Source of the DNA: Phenylobacterium sp.
GTDB taxonomy: Bacteria > Pseudomonadota > Alphaproteobacteria > Caulobacterales > Caulobacteraceae
Direction: 5' to 3'
Length of the DNA: 64,000 nt
Assembly (NCBI GenBank): GCA_004799545.1
Contig: SSMU01000004.1
Span: forward strand, 62,001-126,000
Shown here: positions 28,753-38,881 of the stretch, one piece after another
How positions within the stretch are numbered: position 1 is the stretch's first letter
Layout of the letters: the number at the start of each line of letters is the position of its first letter
The notes under the pieces: generated by a model
Database searches by the model: none
The model's input: only the letters and a program-made list of their open reading frames with translations
What the model was told of the DNA's origin: nothing
Position numbers and translations under genes: made by a program

Positions 28753-29768
28753 GCGAGCTTGCCTTCCATCTCCGACTGGTAGCCGGACAGGCCCTGGGCG
28801 CCGCCGGTGTGCAGGAAGACCACGGTCTCGCCGTCGAAGCGGCCGATCTGGGCGAGCGCGATTAGTCCCTTCAGCGCCTTGCCGGTATAGACCGGGTCGA
28901 ACAGCAGGCCCTCGGTGCGGGCGGCGAGCTTCAGGGCGTCGACCACCGAATCGTCGATCAGGCCGTAGCCGGCGCCGACAAAGTCGCAATCGGCGACCAC
29001 CATCTCGCGGCTGACCCGGTCGCGGTGGCCCAGCAGCTCGGCGGTGTCCTGCGCCAGCTTGAAGACATTGGCCTCCTGCACGTCCTTGGGCGCGCGAACG
29101 CCGATGCCGAGGACGGGGATGTCGGCCCCCATCACCGCCAGGCCCGCGACCAGGCCGGCGTGGGTGCCGGCGCTGCCGGTGGCGGTGACGATGCGGTCGA
29201 TCTCGAGGCCCGCCTCATTGGCCTGGGCGACCAGTTCGAAGGCGCATTCCACATAGCCGAGGGCGCCGATGATGTTGGAGCCGCCGCCGGGGATCACATA
29301 GGGCCGGCCGCCGCGCTCGGCGACCTCCGCGGCCACCTCGGCCAGCGCCTGGTTCATGTCGGTCCCGGCGGGCACGACCCGCAGCTTGGCGCCTAGCAGT
29401 TCGTCGAGCAGCACGTTGCCGGAGCGATTGTAGTCGATCGCCTGGGAGCCCGTGCGGTGCTCCAGGATGATCTCGCAGGCGAGGCCGAACCTGGCGGCCG
29501 CCGCCGCGGTTTGGCGCACATGGTTGGACTGCACCGCGCCCTGGGTGACCAGGGTGTCGGCGTCGTTGGCGAGCGCGTCGCCCAGCAGGTACTCGAGCTT
29601 GCGGGTCTTGTTGCCGCCGCCAGCCAGGCCCGTGCAGTCGTCGCGCTTGACCCACAGCTCGGGGCCGCCGCCCAGGCCATTGGAGAGCGCCTCCGTGAGC
29701 CGGATCATCGGCTCGAGCGGGGTCGGCAGGTGGGCGAAGCGGACGGGAGTGAAGCGGGCGAGGTTCAT
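28749..29768 (-). CDS. dcyD: D-cysteine desulfhydrase (PLP)
   Basis: A 339-aa fold type II PLP enzyme, related to ACC deaminase. Lys54 in GGGNKTRKLEYLLGDAL forms the Schiff base; KRDDCTGLAGG, TQGAVQSNHVRQTAAAA and SGSAGTHAG-like TATGSAGTHAGL are typical. The expected product is pyruvate, H2S and ammonia from D-cysteine. ACC deaminase activity cannot be excluded. It is first of a two-gene operon with the racemase. Confidence 0.82.
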   Translation of the reverse strand: MNLARFTPVRFAHLPTPLEPMIRLTEALSNGLGGGPELWVKRDDCTGLAGGGNKTRKLEYLLGDALANDADTLVTQGAVQSNHVRQTAAAAARFGLACEIILEHRTGSQAIDYNRSGNVLLDELLGAKLRVVPAGTDMNQALAEVAAEVAERGGRPYVIPGGGSNIIGALGYVECAFELVAQANEAGLEIDRIVTATGSAGTHAGLVAGLAVMGADIPVLGIGVRAPKDVQEANVFKLAQDTAELLGHRDRVSREMVVADCDFVGAGYGLIDDSVVDALKLAARTEGLLFDPVYTGKALKGLIALAQIGRFDGETVVFLHTGGAQGLSGYQSEMEGKLA

Positions 29769-29808
29769 GGCCTCGCCCTAGCATTTCAGCGGGGGCGTCA
29801 GCCAGACT

Positions 29809-32281
<2,473 letters not shown>

Positions 32282-32291
32282 TGGCGGAGTA

Positions 32292-33038
32292 ATGTCCGGA
32301 GCTGTCGAGCTGGAGGCAGGCGGCGCCTACGCCAGCCTCGACCTGTCGGGCGTCGAGTGGGCCGAGCGCGACCTCACCGACCTTGCGCTCACCGACTGCC
32401 AGCTGGTCGACGGCCAGCTTTCGGCGGTGATCCTGCAGGGCGCGAAGTTCACCAACTGCCGGTTCGTGCGCTGCCGCTTCGCCCACGCCGACTTGCGCGA
32501 GGCGGTGTTCCAGAACTGCAGCTTCGCCGATCCGGACAGCCATTCGGGCGTGGCCCTGGCCTTCTCGCAGCTGGACCAGGCCCGGTTCCACGATTGCGAC
32601 CTGTCGTTCGCCGACATCGACAGGTCCAGCCTCTGGGCCGTCGCGTTCGACGACTGCAACTTGCGGGGCTCGCGTTTCCATCGCGCCGATTTCAGCCGGG
32701 TCTTCGGCAAGCAGGCCCGCGCCACAGCGCGGTTCCACGACTGCAACCTGGAACTGGCGGATTTGTCCGACGCGCGGCTGGCCGGCTGCGAGCTCACCGA
32801 CTGCTCATTCCGCGAGGCGGACCTGACGGGCGCCGACTTCGAGCAGGCCGACCTGAACGGTGGGGATTTCTTCCAGGCGCTGACCGCCGGCGCGAAGCTG
32901 GCCGGCGCTGACCTGCGCGGCGCCGAGCTATCGGGCCTGGACCTGAACGGCCTGGGGAGCTTCGTTGGAATGAAGATCACCGCCGGCCAGCAGCACATCT
33001 TGCTGAGCGCGATGGGTGTCGACATCCATCCGGACTAG
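32292..33038 (+). CDS. Pentapeptide-repeat protein
   Basis: A 248-aa right-handed quadrilateral beta-helix. Repeats of the A(D/N)LXX type fill the protein: FTNCRFVRCRFAHADLREAVFQNC, ARFHDCDLSFADIDRSS, DLTGADFEQADLNGGDFFQA, GAKLAGADLRGAELSGLDLNG. Many Cys sit in the repeat positions, as in Qnr-type DNA mimics, but gyrase binding is not shown. It is 10 bp after thiC, probably in the same transcript under the riboswitch. Confidence 0.85.
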   Translation: MSGAVELEAGGAYASLDLSGVEWAERDLTDLALTDCQLVDGQLSAVILQGAKFTNCRFVRCRFAHADLREAVFQNCSFADPDSHSGVALAFSQLDQARFHDCDLSFADIDRSSLWAVAFDDCNLRGSRFHRADFSRVFGKQARATARFHDCNLELADLSDARLAGCELTDCSFREADLTGADFEQADLNGGDFFQALTAGAKLAGADLRGAELSGLDLNGLGSFVGMKITAGQQHILLSAMGVDIHPD

Positions 33039-33048
33039 GGCGCGCAGA

Positions 33049-33255
33049 TCAGTCCCGGGCGGTCGACTTGGCTTTCACCGGAGTCGGCCAGATCCGGACC
33101 GTGACAGCCACGGTCACCGAGGCCAGCACCGCGACCAGGGCGCCCACCCATTGCACCGGGCCCATGCCCAGGGACGCGTAGTGTCCCGCCATGCCGCCCG
33201 AGATGAACACCATCCCGGCCGATCCCCACTCGGCGAGATTCTTCTTGCTGACCAT
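33049..33255 (-). CDS. Small two-TM membrane protein
   Basis: A 68-aa protein. After a short polar start there are two hydrophobic stretches (AGMVFISGGMAGHYASLG and WVGALVAVLASVTVAVTV), ending with the basic tail PTPVKAKSTARD. ATG 33255 is taken; an in-frame codon upstream would add a Pro/Arg leader. No family recognised. Confidence 0.55.
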   Translation of the reverse strand: MVSKKNLAEWGSAGMVFISGGMAGHYASLGMGPVQWVGALVAVLASVTVAVTVRIWPTPVKAKSTARD

Positions 33256-33370
33256 GGTCGACCGGTCCCCCGCAGCTGATTCCTGAACGAATGCAGCAGG
33301 TCTGGAGATAGCCGAAGGGGCCCCCCGGCCGCGATGCGACACGGGCGCGCATTGGGCGGAGCACACAGAA

Positions 33371-33402
33371 AAAGGGCGGCTTCCGCAGAAGCCGCCCTTG
33401 CC
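33371..33402 (-). terminator. Rho-independent terminator
   Basis: GGGCGGCTTC (33374-33383) and GAAGCCGCCC (33388-33397) make a perfect 10-bp stem with a CGCA loop. On the minus strand the stem is followed by TTTTT, so it terminates the gene ending at 33424; the plus-strand side has only TTGCCTTT. Confidence 0.85.
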
Positions 33403-33423
33403 TTTCGTCCCAGTTGGAATGGG

Positions 33424-34242
33424 TTACTGGGGCGGTGTGGTGGTGGTCGCGCCCGGCGCTGCGACATCAGGGGCCGGCGCCGCGGTCACCGGCGGGGGCA
33501 TCGGAGTCGTCTCGGCCGGCGGCGCCGCCGCGGTCACGGGCGTCGAGGGAACCGCGCCGACCGAGGTCGCCGGGGCGACGATGGTCGCCGGCGCCGTCAC
33601 GGCGGTGTTCACACCGGCCGAGGTGGCGCTCGAGGACGTCACCGACGCCTCAGGAGAAGCGGTGCGCGTCGTGCGCGCCACGGTGGTTCTGCGGGTGACG
33701 ACGGGCTCGGAAGTCCGCGCCGTCGAGACGCTGGTATGCCGCGTGGTGGTGGTCGTGGAGGCCGGGGCCGCCGCGTCGGCGGACGGTGTGTTGTTGGCCG
33801 CCAACTGCGTCGAGTTCGAGGTCTGGGTGGTGGCGACCGTGGTGGCGGCCGGGCCGCCCGGCGTCAGGGTGGTGTCGCTCGGACGGGTGGCGTACCAGCC
33901 GGCGGCGGCCAGGGCGGCGAGCGCCACCAGGCCCACGCCGACCGCGGCCGGCGCGATCGAACGGCTCCGCACGACCGTGCGGTTGGCCGGCGCCACGAAG
34001 GGCGCTTCCTCGGTCATCACCGGTTCGCGGTTGAGATCGTTGTTCAGCACCGTCCCGCCGGCCAGGCCGCCGACAGCGGTGGCTTCGGTCGAGGGCTCGT
34101 CGATGACCCGGCTTTCGGCCGGGATCACGGCGGCCCGCACGCCACGGCGCTTGCGGCCGCGGTCCCAGATCGGGGTCGGGGCGAAGGTGTTGGCATCGGA
34201 CTCCGGCGTTTCGCCATCGGTCCGGGTGTAGTTAACGGACAT
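33424..34242 (-). CDS. Single-pass protein with Thr/Ala/Pro-rich tail
   Basis: A 272-aa protein of unknown role. Residues 1-95 are a polar cytosolic part, 96-117 a TM segment (IAPAAVGVGLVALAALAAAGWY), then about 150 residues dominated by T, A, P, S and V (ATTTVATTQTSNSTQ, PASTTTTT), a likely disordered periplasmic region. No motif recognised. Terminator follows at 33371-33402. Confidence 0.75.
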   Translation of the reverse strand: MSVNYTRTDGETPESDANTFAPTPIWDRGRKRRGVRAAVIPAESRVIDEPSTEATAVGGLAGGTVLNNDLNREPVMTEEAPFVAPANRTVVRSRSIAPAAVGVGLVALAALAAAGWYATRPSDTTLTPGGPAATTVATTQTSNSTQLAANNTPSADAAAPASTTTTTRHTSVSTARTSEPVVTRRTTVARTTRTASPEASVTSSSATSAGVNTAVTAPATIVAPATSVGAVPSTPVTAAAPPAETTPMPPPVTAAPAPDVAAPGATTTTPPQ

Positions 34243-34479
34243 TGTTGTGTCCCTCCTGGAATAGTGTCGCCGGGGTCAAACGAGAAGGGTGAGGGCGAGG
34301 TTCCGAACCAGATCCAGATAAGCTTGGCTGTATCGCATGCAAGATCGAGTAGAAATCCCGCCTTACCTTTGAGAATAAAGGCCATTATTCGATCAATACG
34401 ATGCGACCATTTTGAATTGGAATTGAGTTGTCTATTTCAAGGCAAAGCTTGGTTGGAGATTCGACGTTCCCTCTCTGGT

Positions 34480-34540
34480 GTCAGGGAAGCCTTGACGATG
34501 GATCCGTCAGGTTGTACCTGACAGTCAGGATTTTCCTGAC
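34480..34540. promoter_or_regulatory. Triple GTCAGG-N5-CCTGAC operator array
   Basis: Three 17-bp palindromes: GTCAGG-GAAGC-CTTGAC at 34480-34496 (one mismatch), GTCAGG-TTGTA-CCTGAC at 34506-34522 (perfect) and GTCAGG-ATTTT-CCTGAC at 34524-34540 (perfect). I found no other copies in the window by eye. They cover the whole promoter of the gene at 34555. Confidence 0.75.
34492..34520 (+). promoter_or_regulatory. Promoter of zinc-finger/HTH gene
   Basis: TTGACG at 34492-34497 and TACCTG at 34515-34520 with 17-bp spacing. Operator 1 overlaps the -35, operator 2 the -10 and operator 3 the expected start near 34527. The -10 is poor, which fits the palindrome constraint. Confidence 0.45.
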
Positions 34541-34554
34541 ATCTGGAGATGGCG

Positions 34555-34974
34555 ATGACGGAACCCACGCCAAAACGCTCGCGAGGCGAAGCCAGGGCGC
34601 GGCGCAAGACCGAGCGCGCGATCGGCAAACCGCTGCCGAAGACCCTGCATTGCTCCTTCTGCGGGACGTCGCAGCACAAGGTGGAAAAGTTGATCGCCGG
34701 ACCGCGCGGGGTGTTCATCTGCAACGCATGCGTCAGCCTCTGCGACAACATCATCTCGGGCCGGCCCCTGCCGCTTTATGCCGGCTTCGCGCCCCTTGAG
34801 CAGCCGACGGAGGAGCTCGTGGAAATGGTGGGCTCGGTCGCCCTGGCCAGCGACGCCAACCGCGATTTCCTGCAATCTCTGGTGGACACCCTGCGCGGCC
34901 GGGAGGTCAGCTGGGCGGCGATCGCCGAGCAGCTGGGGGTGTCGCGGCAATCGGCGTGGGAGCGCTTCTCCTGA
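34555..34974 (+). CDS. ClpX-type C4 zinc-finger protein with C-terminal HTH
   Basis: A 139-aa protein, not ClpX itself. The N-terminus is basic; then a ClpX zinc-binding domain: Cys33-X2-Cys36 ([20 protein letters not shown]) and Cys56-X2-Cys59 ([10 protein letters not shown]). The C-terminus (about 112-139) reads [26 protein letters not shown], a helix-turn-helix. No AAA module follows. ATG 34555 is used because GGAG is 6 bp upstream; the ATG at 34549 has none. It probably binds DNA as a Zn-dimer and represses itself via the three upstream operators. Confidence 0.8.
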   Translation: MTEPTPKRSRGEARARRKTERAIGKPLPKTLHCSFCGTSQHKVEKLIAGPRGVFICNACVSLCDNIISGRPLPLYAGFAPLEQPTEELVEMVGSVALASDANRDFLQSLVDTLRGREVSWAAIAEQLGVSRQSAWERFS

Positions 34975-35079
34975 GGCGCCTCAGGTGGATTTTCACGCGT
35001 GTGACCAACGGCTCTGAAGGGTCTGCTTGACCGCCGCGGAGACGCGCCCTCAAGCTTGGCTCCCAAGTCGGAGAATCGG

Positions 35080-36867
35080 ATGAGCCTGAGGGCCAAGCTC
35101 CAGCGGGAGTGGCGCTTCCTGCGCGGCCTGAACCGCACGCTCGCCCGCGTGAAGTCGATCGCGCCCGATTCCGCGAACCTCGCCTGCGACGACCTGCAGG
35201 CCGCCGTCGAGCGCTGGCGCGACCGGCCCGCCCTGACCTTCGAGGGCCGCACCGTCACCTATGGCGAGATGGACGGCGTCGCCAACCGCTTCGCCCACTG
35301 GGGCAAGGGGCTGAACCTCAGGCGCGGCCAGACGGTGGCGCTGTTCATGCCCAACCGGCTGGAATACTTCTGCATCTGGTACGGCCTGTCGAAGATCGGG
35401 GTGGTCACCGCCCTGATCAACAACCAGCTGGCCGGCCTGCCGCTGGCCCACTGCCTGAACATCTCCGGCGCCACCCACGTGATCGTCGATCCCGAGACCT
35501 CGCCGGTCTTCGAGGCGGCTAAGACGCTGATCGAGAAGCCGCCGCAGCAGTGGGTGCTTGGCCCGGCGACCAGCGGCCAGCGCGACCTCACCCAGGCCCT
35601 GAAGAGCTGCAGTCAGCTGCCGCCGGACCGGGTGGTGCGCGAGGACCTGCGGGCCCGCGACACCGCGCTCCTGATCTTCACCTCGGGCACCACTGGCCTG
35701 CCGAAGGCGGCGCGGATCACCCACGTGCGGGCGCAGCTCTACATGCGCGGCTTCGCCGGGGCGACGGGCGCCCGGCCCTTCGACCGCATCTATGTGGCCC
35801 TGCCGCTCTACCACGCCACCGGCGGGCTCTGCGCCATGGGCGCGGCCCTGCTGAACGGCGGTTCGGTGGTGCTGAAGAAGAAGTTCTCGGCCAGCCACTT
35901 CTGGACGGACGTGCGCGAGGAAGGCTGCACCATGTTCGTCTACATCGGCGAGCTCTGCCGCTACCTGGTGAACCAGCCGGCCAGCGAGGACGAGATCAAG
36001 CACAAGATCCGGCTGGCGTTCGGCAACGGCCTGCGGCCCGACATCTGGCCGGTGATGAAAGAGCGCTTCCGCATCCCGGAGATCCTGGAGTTCTACGGGG
36101 CGACGGAGGGGAACGTCTCGATGTTCAACTTCGACGGCCAGGAGGGAGCGATCGGCCGGGCGCCCCGGTGGCTGCGCAGCCGCTTCAATATCCGGCTGGT
36201 GCAGTTCGACGTGGAGACCGAGCAGCCGGTGCGGGGGCTGAACGGCTTCTGCATCGAGGCGGGGCCAGGCCAGATCGGCGAATGCATCGGCAAGATCGGC
36301 TCCGACGCCCGGGCGGAGTACTCCGGCTACGTCGACAAGGCGGCCAGCGAGAAGAAGGTGCTGCACGACGTCTTCGAGAAGGGCGACGCCTGGTTCGCCA
36401 CCGGCGACCTGATGAAGTCCGACGCCGACGGCTACCTCTATTTCGTCGACCGGATCGGCGACACCTTCCGCTGGAAGGGCGAGAACGTCTCCACCAACGA
36501 GGTGGCCGAGCGGCTGCAGGCGACGCCCGGCGTGCAGGAGGCCAACGTCTATGGCGTGGCGGTGGAGGGCGCGGAGGGCCGGGCCGGCATGGCCGCCCTG
36601 GTCGTCGGGCCGAAGTTCGACATCAAGGCCTTTGGCGCCCAGGTGGCGCAGGACCTGCCCAGCTACGCCCAGCCGCTGTTCGTGCGCATCCTGCCGGCCA
36701 TGGACACCACCGGCACCTTCAAGCTGCGCAAGATGGACCTGATCGCCGACGGCTACGATCCGGCCAAGATCAAGGGGCCGCTCTATTTCCACGATCCCAA
36801 GCGCGGCTACGTGAAGCTCACCAAGGCGACGCACGACAAGATCGCCGCGGGCACGGCGCGGCTCTGA
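35080..36867 (+). CDS. Long-chain acyl-CoA synthetase (FadD/FATP-like)
   Basis: A 595-aa AMP-forming ligase that activates fatty acids. The P-loop FTSGTTGLPKAA, the A5 motif YGATEGN, the A7 GDL of TGDLMKSDADGYLYFVDRIGDTFRWKGENVSTNEV and the C-terminal subdomain with Lys in TGTFKLRKMDL are present. The YHATGGLCAMG segment fits the FATP-like very-long-chain group. ATG 35080 has GGAGA upstream; a TTG start at 35056 is less likely. Substrate chain length is not certain. Confidence 0.85.
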   Translation: MSLRAKLQREWRFLRGLNRTLARVKSIAPDSANLACDDLQAAVERWRDRPALTFEGRTVTYGEMDGVANRFAHWGKGLNLRRGQTVALFMPNRLEYFCIWYGLSKIGVVTALINNQLAGLPLAHCLNISGATHVIVDPETSPVFEAAKTLIEKPPQQWVLGPATSGQRDLTQALKSCSQLPPDRVVREDLRARDTALLIFTSGTTGLPKAARITHVRAQLYMRGFAGATGARPFDRIYVALPLYHATGGLCAMGAALLNGGSVVLKKKFSASHFWTDVREEGCTMFVYIGELCRYLVNQPASEDEIKHKIRLAFGNGLRPDIWPVMKERFRIPEILEFYGATEGNVSMFNFDGQEGAIGRAPRWLRSRFNIRLVQFDVETEQPVRGLNGFCIEAGPGQIGECIGKIGSDARAEYSGYVDKAASEKKVLHDVFEKGDAWFATGDLMKSDADGYLYFVDRIGDTFRWKGENVSTNEVAERLQATPGVQEANVYGVAVEGAEGRAGMAALVVGPKFDIKAFGAQVAQDLPSYAQPLFVRILPAMDTTGTFKLRKMDLIADGYDPAKIKGPLYFHDPKRGYVKLTKATHDKIAAGTARL

Positions 36868-36898
36868 ACGGTGCGCGACGGCCAACGCGGCGGAATCC

Positions 36899-36931
36899 CG
36901 AAAAGAACTTTACATCACAAAGTTCTTTTCG
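36899..36931. promoter_or_regulatory. Perfect inverted repeat upstream of membrane protein operon
   Basis: CGAAAAGAACTTT (36899-36911), spacer ACATCAC, AAAGTTCTTTTCG (36919-36931): 13-bp perfect arms with a 7-bp spacer. The core ACTTT-N7-AAAGT resembles sites I associate with PF13601-like (winged-helix) regulators, and one such gene is in the operon. A terminator is unlikely: the arms are AT-rich and no T-run follows. Confidence 0.65.
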
Positions 36932-36966
36932 TAGAACCGGGCTCTGCAACGAACGGAGCGGCCGTC

Positions 36967-37578
36967 ATGACCGACCACAACCACGCCCTGCGCGACGACA
37001 TCGCCTTCATGAAGAGCCTGGCTGAGGCCGGGCGGGAGGGGCCGATTAGCGGCGGATCGATCCTGGTCGCCGCGGGCCTGATCTTCGCGGCGGCGAGCCT
37101 CGCCTCCACGCTGGTCCTGACCAACAGCACGATCACCAGCGGGCTGGTGTTCCCGGCCATCTGGTTCGGCGCGACCGCGGTCTTCCTGGTCTGCCTGTGG
37201 CTCATCAAGCGAACCCAGCCGGCCAAGGGCGGCGCGACCCGTGCGGCGGGCGTGACCTGGGTCGGCGCCGGCTGGGCGATCTTCAGCCTGGTCGTCAGCC
37301 TGATGATCATCGGCGCGCGGGCCAACGCCTGGTGGATCATGGCCGCGCTGGGACCGATCGTGCTGTCGATCTACGGCGGTTGCTGGATGGTCGGCGCGAC
37401 GATCACCCGCGAGCGCTGGCTCTACCCCTTCGCCTTCGGCTCGTTCGCCCTGGCGGGCGTGCTCGCCTGGTTCGCGACCCAGCCGCAGATCATGTTCCTG
37501 GTCTATGCGGTCAGCCTCGTGGGCCTGCTGGCCTTGCCCGGCCACATCCTGATGCGCAAGGCGCGCAAGGCGGCCTGA
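36967..37578 (+). CDS. Six-TM membrane protein, unknown
   Basis: A 203-aa polytopic protein with predicted TM segments near 29-50, 58-80, 96-116, 121-144, 152-170 and 175-194. The N-terminal DDIAFMKSLAEAGREGP is amphipathic. It is followed after 1 bp by a winged-helix regulator, the pair being a common arrangement. The upstream inverted repeat at 36899-36931 is its likely control site. No transport motif seen. Confidence 0.75.
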   Translation: MTDHNHALRDDIAFMKSLAEAGREGPISGGSILVAAGLIFAAASLASTLVLTNSTITSGLVFPAIWFGATAVFLVCLWLIKRTQPAKGGATRAAGVTWVGAGWAIFSLVVSLMIIGARANAWWIMAALGPIVLSIYGGCWMVGATITRERWLYPFAFGSFALAGVLAWFATQPQIMFLVYAVSLVGLLALPGHILMRKARKAA

Positions 37579-37579
37579 C

Positions 37580-37885
37580 ATGCCCGACGATTTCGACATC
37601 AACGGCATCGACGAAGTCATCCACGGCCGCTTGCGGCTCGGGATCATGGCCTACCTCTCGGGCGCCGGGACCGCGGACTTCACCGCCCTGAAGGCCAAGC
37701 TGCAGGCCACCGATGGCAACCTCTCCGTCCATCTGCGCAAGCTGGAGGACGCCGGCTACGTCGCCATCGACAAGAGCTTCGTCGGCAAGAAGCCGCTGAC
37801 CCGGGTGAGCCTGACCAAGACCGGCCGCGCCGCCTTCATTCGCTACCTCGACGCCATGGCCGCTTTGGTCAATCCTCCGGCCTGA
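37580..37885 (+). CDS. Winged-helix DNA-binding protein (PF13601-type)
   Basis: A 101-aa regulator: IDEVIHGRLRLGIMAYLSGAGTADFTALKAKLQATDGNLSVHLRKLEDAGYVAIDKSFVGKKPLTRVSLTKTGRAAF is a full winged helix, with NLSVHLRKL as recognition helix. It has no ligand domain. It starts 1 bp after the membrane protein's stop. It probably binds the inverted repeat at 36899-36931 and so regulates its own operon. Confidence 0.85.
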   Translation: MPDDFDINGIDEVIHGRLRLGIMAYLSGAGTADFTALKAKLQATDGNLSVHLRKLEDAGYVAIDKSFVGKKPLTRVSLTKTGRAAFIRYLDAMAALVNPPA

Positions 37886-37905
37886 AGATCAAGGGGACGT
37901 TTCCG

Positions 37906-38841
37906 ATGCTCGACCTCCTCCGCCGCAGCGCGCTCGGCGCGCTCGCCCTCCTGGCCCTCGGGTCGGCCGCCCAGGCCCAAGCCCAGACACAGCCTGCCGC
38001 CGACCCGAACCGGCTGTTCGCCGACTCCCGGCTGGTGGTCCGCGACCGGTTCTCGGACGAGATCGTCGGCAGGGGGCCGGACGTGGTGTTCATCCCCGGC
38101 CTCGCCTCGTCGCGGGCGACCTGGAAGGCCACCGCCGAGCGGCTGCGCGGCCGCTACCGGCTGCACCTGATCCAAGTGGCGGGCTTCTCCGGCGAGCCGG
38201 CGCGGGCCAACGCCAGCGGCGACATCCTCATTCCCACGGCCGAGGCGATCGACGCCTATCTCGTGAGCGAACGGCTGGCCCCTGCGACGGTGGTCGGCCA
38301 CTCGCTCGGCGGCACCATGGCGCTCTATCTGGCGGAGCATCATCCCGAGCACCTGAAGAAGGCGATGGTGGTCGACGCCCTGCCGTTCTTCGGCGCCCTG
38401 CAGGGCCCCGCCGTCACGGCCGAAACCATCAAGCCGATGGCCGCCCAGGTGCGTGACATGATGGCCAAGGGCGGCCCCGCCTACGCGGCCAACCTGCAGC
38501 CGGTCATCAAGGGGATGATCACCAGCGAGGCCGACCAGAAGATGGGCCTGGGCTGGGGCGTCTCGAGCGATCCGTCGGTGGTCGCCCGCGCCTACTACGA
38601 CGACCTGACGCTGGACCTGCGTCCCGGGCTTTCCACGATCCGCACGCCGATCGTCCTGCTCTATCCGGACAACGCGCCGAACGGCGCGCCGGCCGGGGCG
38701 ACGGAGAGGGTCTATCCGCCGCTCTACGCCGCCGCGCCGAGCGTCAAGCTCAAGCTCGTCGCCAACTCCAAGCACTTCATCATGCTCGACCAGCCGCAGG
38801 CCTTCGCCGACGACCTGGACGCGTTCCTGGCGCAGCCCTGA
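37906..38841 (+). CDS. Exported alpha/beta hydrolase
   Basis: A 311-aa hydrolase. Signal peptide to about residue 27 ([17 protein letters not shown]). The nucleophile elbow is GHSLGG with Ser133; the last His is in [12 protein letters not shown] and the oxyanion region near GLASSRATW. The substrate is unknown. It lies 20 bp after the winged-helix gene, so is likely the third gene of that operon. Confidence 0.82.
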   Translation: MLDLLRRSALGALALLALGSAAQAQAQTQPAADPNRLFADSRLVVRDRFSDEIVGRGPDVVFIPGLASSRATWKATAERLRGRYRLHLIQVAGFSGEPARANASGDILIPTAEAIDAYLVSERLAPATVVGHSLGGTMALYLAEHHPEHLKKAMVVDALPFFGALQGPAVTAETIKPMAAQVRDMMAKGGPAYAANLQPVIKGMITSEADQKMGLGWGVSSDPSVVARAYYDDLTLDLRPGLSTIRTPIVLLYPDNAPNGAPAGATERVYPPLYAAAPSVKLKLVANSKHFIMLDQPQAFADDLDAFLAQP

Positions 38842-38881
38842 AGCCGTCGCGAGTCAGCGGCCGGCAGCCTATATTGAGCCG

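Larger units (their letters stand above)
34243..34554. other. AT-richer intergenic region ahead of zinc-finger gene
   Basis: 312 bp between divergent genes, visibly richer in A/T than its surroundings (for example the stretch near 34375-34440). No coding signal. Its right end holds the triple operator and a promoter (next entries). Confidence 0.6.

Noticed and set aside
36899..36931. Inverted repeat as terminator of the acyl-CoA synthetase gene
   Set aside because: AT-rich arms and no following T-run; position just before an operon with a regulator gene suits an operator better.
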